From Cellulomonas sp. WB94 (lineage in GTDB: Bacteria; Actinomycetota; Actinomycetes; Actinomycetales; Cellulomonadaceae): DNA of 64,000 bases. A program made the position numbers and the translations under genes. The stretch covers positions 2,418,001-2,482,000 of the forward strand of contig NZ_QEES01000002.1 in assembly GCF_003115775.1 (NCBI RefSeq). The letters are read 5' to 3'. Below the pieces are notes generated by a model, which saw only the letters and a program-made list of their open reading frames with translations, ran no database searches and was not told where the DNA came from. Below, piece by piece: positions 52,963 through 64,000 of the stretch; within the stretch, counting starts at the first letter, position 1, and every line of letters starts with the position of its first letter.

Positions 52963-54165
52963 GTGACCACATATCTGGACCACGCGGCGACCACGCCGAT
53001 GCTCCCCGAGGCGGCACGGGCCCTGGCGGAGCAGCTGGTCCGGACCGGCAACCCCTCGTCGTTGCACACCTCGGGGCGGGCGGCCCGTCGCGTCGTCGAG
53101 GAGTCCCGCGAGCAGATCGCGGCGACGCTGGGTGCCCGCCCGAGCGAGGTCATCTTCACCGGCGGGGGTACCGAGGCCGACAACCTTGCGGTCAAGGGGC
53201 TGTTCTGGGCGCGCCGGAGGCAGGACCCCGCCCGGATGCGCATCCTCGTCTCCGCGGTCGAGCACCACGCGGTCATCGACCCTGCGTTCTGGATGGCCGC
53301 GCACGCCGGCGCCGAGATCGTGCTGCTGCCCGTCGACCAGGACGGTGTCGTGCGCCCCGACGCGCTGGCTGCCGAGCTCGAGGCGCACGGCGAGCAGGCC
53401 GCGCTGATCTCCGTCATGTGGGCGAACAACGAGGTGGGCGCGCTGCAGCCGCTCGATGACGTCGTCGCTCTGGCGCGCCGCTACGGCGTCCCGGTGCACG
53501 CCGATGCGGTGCAGGCCGTCGGTCAGCTGCCGGTCGACTTCGCGGCGTCGGGCCTCGACGCGCTGACCGTGAGCGGCCACAAGGTCGGGGGACCGGGCGG
53601 CATCGGTGCGCTCGTCGCTCGTCGTGGCCTCGAGCTGACCCCCGTCCTGCACGGCGGCGGCCAGGAGCGCGGGGTCCGCTCGGGCACCCTGGCCGTCCCC
53701 CTCATCGCGTCGATGGCAGTCGCGCTCGAGGCAGCGGTCGCGGACCAGCCCGCCTACGCCGTCCGCGTCGGTGCGTTGCGCGACCAGCTCGTCGCCGCTG
53801 TGCGTCACGTGGCTCCCGACGCCGTGCTGCGGGGGCCGGCGGACCTGGCCCGGCGACTGCCGGCCAACGCCCACTTCACGTTCCCGGGGTGCGAGGGCGA
53901 CTCGCTGCTGTACCTGCTCGACTCGGCAGGGATCGAGTGCTCGACGGGGTCGGCGTGCCAGGCCGGCGTGCCGCAGCCGAGCCACGTCCTGCTCGCGATG
54001 GGGCTCGACGAGGTGGACGCGCGCGGTGCGCTGCGGTTCTCGCTCGGTCGCACCTCGACGGCGTCCGACGTCGACGCGCTCGCATCCGCGCTTCCCGGCG
54101 TGGTCGACCGGGCGCGGGCCGCCGGGCTCGCCGGTGCCGCCCACTCGTCGGGCGGGGCCGCCTGA
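52963..54165 (+). CDS. Cysteine desulfurase (IscS/NifS-like)
   Basis: A 400-residue PLP enzyme that removes sulfur from cysteine as a persulfide. K207 in SGHKVGG binds PLP and C332 in STGSACQAG is the catalytic cysteine. [14 protein letters not shown] at the N-terminus is the family start. The stop overlaps the mnmA start by one base, so sulfur for tRNA thiolation is likely to be supplied by this enzyme. No iscU-type scaffold gene is adjacent, which supports a tRNA role over general Fe-S assembly. Confidence 0.95.
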   Translation: MTTYLDHAATTPMLPEAARALAEQLVRTGNPSSLHTSGRAARRVVEESREQIAATLGARPSEVIFTGGGTEADNLAVKGLFWARRRQDPARMRILVSAVEHHAVIDPAFWMAAHAGAEIVLLPVDQDGVVRPDALAAELEAHGEQAALISVMWANNEVGALQPLDDVVALARRYGVPVHADAVQAVGQLPVDFAASGLDALTVSGHKVGGPGGIGALVARRGLELTPVLHGGGQERGVRSGTLAVPLIASMAVALEAAVADQPAYAVRVGALRDQLVAAVRHVAPDAVLRGPADLARRLPANAHFTFPGCEGDSLLYLLDSAGIECSTGSACQAGVPQPSHVLLAMGLDEVDARGALRFSLGRTSTASDVDALASALPGVVDRARAAGLAGAAHSSGGAA

Positions 54166-55274
54166 TGCGCGTCCTCGCGGCCATGTCCGGCGGCGTCGAC
54201 TCCGCCGTCGCGGCCGCCCGGGCCGTCGACGCGGGCCATGACGTGGTCGGCGTCCACATGGCGCTGTCGCGCAACCGGGACCAGTTCCGGACCGGCTCGC
54301 GCGGGTGCTGCTCGATCGAGGACGCGGGTGACGCCCGCCGCGCGGCGGACGTCATCGGGATCCCGTACTACGTGTGGGACCTGTCCGAGCGCTTCGAGGA
54401 GACGGTCGTGGCCGACTTCCTCGCCGAGTACGCCGCGGGTCGCACCCCGAACCCGTGCGTGCGGTGCAATGAGCACATCAAGTTCGAGGCGTTGCTCGAC
54501 AAGGCGGTCGCGCTCGGCTTCGACGCCGTGTGCACCGGTCACTACGCGCGCATCGTCAGGTCCGACGGTGCCCCACCGGAGCTGCACAGGGCGCGCGACG
54601 CCGCGAAGGACCAGTCGTACGTGCTGGCCGTCATGGGCCCCGAGCGGCTGGCCCGCGCGATGTTCCCGCTCGGCGACGCGACGTCCAAGGACGAGGTCCG
54701 TGCCGAGGCGGCGGAGCGCGGGCTGTCGGTGTCGGCCAAGCCGGACTCGTACGACATCTGCTTCGTCGCGGACGGCGACACCCGCGGCTTCCTCCGGGAC
54801 CGCCTCGGCTCCCAGCCGGGACCGATCGTCGACGCTGCGGGTGAGGTCCTGGGCACGCACGACGGCACCTACGGCTACACGATCGGTCAGCGCAAGGGCC
54901 TGGCGATCGGCCGACCGGCCGCCGACGGCAAGCCCCGGTACGTCCTGTCGATCGAGCCCGTGACCAGCACCGTCGTGGTCGGCTCGGCGGACGACCTCGA
55001 CGTCGGGCTCATCCGCGCCGGGTCCGGCGTGTGGTTCGCGGGCGACCATGCCGACGGCGACTGGTTCGACTGCGCGGTGCAGGTCCGGGCGCACGGCGAG
55101 GCCGTCGCCGTCCGCGCACGGGCGCTGCGCGACGGTGGGATCGAGGTCGACGTCACGGCAGGCTCCTACCGGCTGCAGGGGGTCGCAGCCGGCCAGTCGC
55201 TGGTCCTGTACGACGACTCGCAGGTCCTGGCACAGGCCACCGTCGACGCGACGACCCCCGCCGTGCGCGCGTGA
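54165..55274 (+). CDS. mnmA: tRNA-specific 2-thiouridylase
   Basis: A 369-residue enzyme that thiolates U34 of Lys, Glu and Gln tRNAs using persulfide sulfur. The ATP-pyrophosphatase P-loop SGGVDS is at residues 8-13. One catalytic cysteine lies in [12 protein letters not shown] and the second in [10 protein letters not shown]. The C-terminal beta-barrel domain is complete. Its ATG shares one base with the upstream cysteine desulfurase stop, and its own stop overlaps the next gene (GTGA), so translation is coupled through all three genes. Confidence 0.96.
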   Translation: MRVLAAMSGGVDSAVAAARAVDAGHDVVGVHMALSRNRDQFRTGSRGCCSIEDAGDARRAADVIGIPYYVWDLSERFEETVVADFLAEYAAGRTPNPCVRCNEHIKFEALLDKAVALGFDAVCTGHYARIVRSDGAPPELHRARDAAKDQSYVLAVMGPERLARAMFPLGDATSKDEVRAEAAERGLSVSAKPDSYDICFVADGDTRGFLRDRLGSQPGPIVDAAGEVLGTHDGTYGYTIGQRKGLAIGRPAADGKPRYVLSIEPVTSTVVVGSADDLDVGLIRAGSGVWFAGDHADGDWFDCAVQVRAHGEAVAVRARALRDGGIEVDVTAGSYRLQGVAAGQSLVLYDDSQVLAQATVDATTPAVRA

Positions 55275-56290
55275 TCGCGGTCTCGGGTTCCGGCCCGTGG
55301 CCCGGCACCGACGTCCTCGAGGCGCAGAACGTGGTGATGGGAGCTCTCGCCGAGACACCCGACGGGATCACCGGCATCCCGTTCGCCGTGCGGCTGGCTG
55401 CGCGTGGTCCGGCGGCGGACGCGACAGGCTCGACCGCGGCACTTCTCCTCGACCTGCCCGTCGAGCTCGGCGTGCACGGCTGGAAGCTGGCGGACCGGCC
55501 CGGCCGCGACCAGGCCCGGGCCCTTTCGCTGCGGCGCGAGGACCTGGACGCGCTCGCAGTCGCTGCGCACGGCTATGTGGGCCCGCTGCTCGTCCCGGTC
55601 ACGGGCCCGCTCACCCTGGCTGCGTCGCTGTACCTCGCGCGCGGCGACCGCGTCGTGGCCGACCGGGGCGCTGTGGCCGAGCTCGCCGAGTCGCTCGGCG
55701 CCGGGATCGGCCAGCACGTCGAGGCTGTGCGGCGTGCGGTGCCGGGAGCCGAGGTCACGCTTCTGCTCGACGAGCCGCTGCTGGCGCAGGTGGTCGCGGG
55801 TGCGCTGCCGAGCTTCTCCGGGTACTCAGCGCTGCGCCCGGTGGAGGCGCAGGTCGCGGCTGAACGGATCGGCACTGTCGTGAGCGCGGCTCGAGCCGCG
55901 GGTGCGGTACGTGTCGTCGTCCACGGAGGTGCGGCGCTGCTGGCGATCGCGCCTGTCGTCGGCTCGGGTGCCGACGCGCTCGCCCTCGACGTGACGGGGT
56001 TCTCGGATCGCGGGTGGGAGCGCCTTGCCGAGGCCCGTGAGCGGGGCACCGGACTCTGGTTCGAGCTGCCCCCGCAGACGACCGCCGGTCGCTCCGGCCC
56101 GGACGTCCCGGCGCAGGCCGACCTCGTCGTGGCACCCTGGCGTCGCGTCGGGCTCACGCTCGCGGGCCTCGCGAGCATCGTGCTGCTCGGGCGGGCGCCG
56201 TCCGCGGAGGCCACCCCCGACGAGGCCCGCGCGGAGCTCGCCGGGGTGGTGCGTGCGGCGCTCGTCGTCGCCGAACGAGCGGAAGGCTGA
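55271..56290 (+). CDS. MetE-like (UROD/MetE superfamily) protein without metal-binding cysteines
   Basis: A 339-residue protein usually labelled methionine synthase in actinobacteria, where it sits next to mnmA. The fold-level pattern ([20 protein letters not shown], then [11 protein letters not shown]) resembles the C-terminal barrel of cobalamin-independent methionine synthase. The whole protein contains no cysteine, so the zinc site of MetE cannot form. It is also half the length of MetE. A methionine synthase role is therefore doubtful; another role, perhaps linked to sulfur or tRNA thiolation, is possible. The GTG overlaps the mnmA stop. Confidence 0.75.
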   Translation: MIAVSGSGPWPGTDVLEAQNVVMGALAETPDGITGIPFAVRLAARGPAADATGSTAALLLDLPVELGVHGWKLADRPGRDQARALSLRREDLDALAVAAHGYVGPLLVPVTGPLTLAASLYLARGDRVVADRGAVAELAESLGAGIGQHVEAVRRAVPGAEVTLLLDEPLLAQVVAGALPSFSGYSALRPVEAQVAAERIGTVVSAARAAGAVRVVVHGGAALLAIAPVVGSGADALALDVTGFSDRGWERLAEARERGTGLWFELPPQTTAGRSGPDVPAQADLVVAPWRRVGLTLAGLASIVLLGRAPSAEATPDEARAELAGVVRAALVVAERAEG

Positions 56291-56298
56291 CCAGTCCC

Positions 56299-62885
<6,587 letters not shown>

Positions 62886-63001
62886 TCGCGACCCGCCGCG
62901 CGCGCCGGTTGCCGACTCTGCTCCCGTCGGGAGCCGGCCGGACCGGACCGCTCGGGTCTGTGCCGCGTGCGGTCGGGGGCGTCCGGGAAGATGATGTCGG
63001 C

Positions 63002-63421
63002 ATGATCTCCGCGGACCGCGCAGAGCAGCTCAGGGCCGCCGGCCTGCGCTGGCACCCGCGGTCGGGCGACCGGTTCACGATCCGACGCCCCGGGCTCCTC
63101 GGTGAGGTCTTCACGATCAGCGAGATGACGATCGAGGCGCACGAGTTCCCGACGGGGACGGTGCTGGGGTTCAACGGCACGACCGAGTGGGCCCTGGACT
63201 CGGTCTCGCAGGAGGACGCGGTCTGGCTGCCGGGCGAGGACCAGCTGCGCGAGCTGCTCGGCGGGACGTTTCGCAGCCTGGCGCGCGTGGACGACGGGTA
63301 CGAGGTGACTGTCGACCTGCCCGGTCGGGGCCCACGAGGGTTCCGGGCGAGCGTCGCGGGCGACGCGTACGCGGACGCGTTGCTCGCGCTGGTGATGGCG
63401 GCGGTCGACCGCACCGGCTGA
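63002..63421 (+). CDS. Conserved actinobacterial protein of unknown function
   Basis: A 139-residue soluble protein. GFNGTTEWALDSV and WLPGEDQLRELLG are strongly reminiscent of a small actinobacterial family often labelled pilus assembly protein CpaE. The protein has no ATPase or receiver motifs of real CpaE, so that name is not supported. The ATG follows GATGAT by six bases, the same pattern as ligA. It lies 116 bases after the GNAT gene and 48 bases before gatC. Confidence 0.75.
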   Translation: MISADRAEQLRAAGLRWHPRSGDRFTIRRPGLLGEVFTISEMTIEAHEFPTGTVLGFNGTTEWALDSVSQEDAVWLPGEDQLRELLGGTFRSLARVDDGYEVTVDLPGRGPRGFRASVAGDAYADALLALVMAAVDRTG

Positions 63422-63456
63422 CGCGGACCGCGCAGCCCGGTGGCGACCGCACGCTC

Positions 63457-63462
63457 TAGACT
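63457..63462 (+). promoter_or_regulatory. -10 box of gatCA
   Basis: TAGACT seven bases before the ATG of gatC, with no ribosome site between; a leaderless transcript is likely. Confidence 0.6.
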
Positions 63463-63469
63463 GCAGGCC

Positions 63470-63766
63470 ATGTCCACCCTCTCTCGCGACGAGGTCGCGC
63501 GCGTGGCAGCCCTGGCCCGGATCGACCTGACGCCTGCGGAGCTCGATCGACTCGCGGGCGAGCTCCGCGTGATCGTCGACGCCGTGGCGAGCGTCAGCCA
63601 GGTCGCGACGGCCGACGTGCCCGCCACCAGCCACCCGCTCCCGCTGACGAACGTGTTCCGCGCGGACGTCCCCGAGCCGTCGCTGCCGGTGGCCGACGTG
63701 CTCGCCGGTGCGCCCGCGGCGATGGACGGCAAGTTCCTCGTCCCGCAGATCCTGGAGGAGGACTGA
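63470..63766 (+). CDS. gatC: Asp-tRNA(Asn)/Glu-tRNA(Gln) amidotransferase subunit C
   Basis: A 98-residue GatC, which stabilises the GatAB complex that converts misacylated Glu-tRNA(Gln) or Asp-tRNA(Asn). The family start [20 protein letters not shown] and the end [20 protein letters not shown] are both present. The ATG at 63470 is chosen because TAGACT lies just before it. The stop overlaps the gatA start by one base. Confidence 0.95.
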   Translation: MSTLSRDEVARVAALARIDLTPAELDRLAGELRVIVDAVASVSQVATADVPATSHPLPLTNVFRADVPEPSLPVADVLAGAPAAMDGKFLVPQILEED

Positions 63767-64000
63767 TGACCGACCTCACGCGGCTGACCGCCGCCGAGCT
63801 CGCGGAGCGGCTGACCTCGCGCGAGGTGTCGAGCGTCGAGGCCACCCAGGCCCACCTCGACCGCATCGCCGACGTCGAGCCCGCACTGCACTCGTTCCTG
63901 TTCGTCAACGGGGCCGAGGCGCTCGCGACGGCGCGCGACATCGACGCCCGACGCGCCGCCGGCGAACAGCTGCACGTGCTCGCGGGGGTGCCCATCGCGG
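63766..64000 (+). CDS. gatA: Glutamyl-tRNA(Gln) amidotransferase subunit A, N-terminal part (partial)
   Basis: The first 78 codons only; the gene runs out of the window. [20 protein letters not shown] and the approach to the catalytic lysine region (HVLAGVPIA) match the amidase-signature family in the GatA position. The Ser-cisSer-Lys triad lies beyond the window. GGAGGA in the end of gatC is the ribosome site. Confidence 0.93.
   Translation, partial: MTDLTRLTAAELAERLTSREVSSVEATQAHLDRIADVEPALHSFLFVNGAEALATARDIDARRAAGEQLHVLAGVPIA

Noticed and set aside
63002-63421. Pilus assembly protein CpaE
   Set aside because: The common label for this family is not supported: no ATPase motifs, and only 139 residues.

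Overview
The window is GC-rich actinobacterial chromosome. A 16S-23S-5S rRNA operon with actinobacterial features, NucS, the GlgE glycogen/alpha-glucan pathway, a DivIVA/Scy-like coiled-coil protein, many GTG starts and many start codons placed 6-8 bases after a TAnnnT box all point to Micrococcales, most likely Cellulomonadaceae. I do not commit to a genus. No tRNA, insertion sequence, phage or CRISPR array was seen.

Left part (1-5753): the end of the F1 ATP synthase operon (atpH end, atpA, atpG, atpD, atpC), a DUF2550 membrane protein, and nucS of non-canonical mismatch repair. At 5821-14667 lies a sugar-utilisation locus. It holds a lipoprotein binding protein with two permeases, a convergent LacI regulator, a YicI-type GH31 alpha-xylosidase and a GH1 beta-glucosidase. 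Two matching TCGAARCGCTTCGA operators sit just after the -10 boxes of the transporter and the xylosidase. Xyloglucan oligosaccharide use is the best guess. From 14706 to 23232 there are a small Cys/His protein, two alpha/beta hydrolases, a hypothetical protein, the coiled-coil protein, and a three-gene set (membrane protein, lipoprotein, cysteine-free thioredoxin/TPR protein).

The rRNA operon (23309-29167) has two promoters, boxA elements, a tRNA-free spacer and a strong terminator. Beyond it, the minus strand carries the four GlgE-pathway genes, but split: glgB at 29610-31784 and glgE-treS-mak at 40472-45890. Between them sits an 8.7 kb beta-mannan or galactomannan locus: GH2 beta-mannosidase, ABC transporter, ROK regulator, and a LacI-like sensor protein with no DNA-binding domain. 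A 30-base promoter/operator element occurs twice in this locus with one mismatch, before the mannosidase and before the transporter. The second permease has a one-base frameshift in a G5 tract, and a short remnant resembling a GH36 alpha-galactosidase N-terminus lies beside the mannosidase promoter.

The right part (46013-64000) holds an FAD dehydrogenase, glgX, etfBA, a phosphotransferase, a cysteine desulfurase-mnmA-MetE-like operon, a small membrane protein, glgP, ligA followed by a double-GNAT protein, a small conserved protein, and gatC with the start of gatA. With glgB, glgX, glgP, glgE, treS and mak together, the window encodes most of the trehalose-to-glucan and glycogen turnover route.
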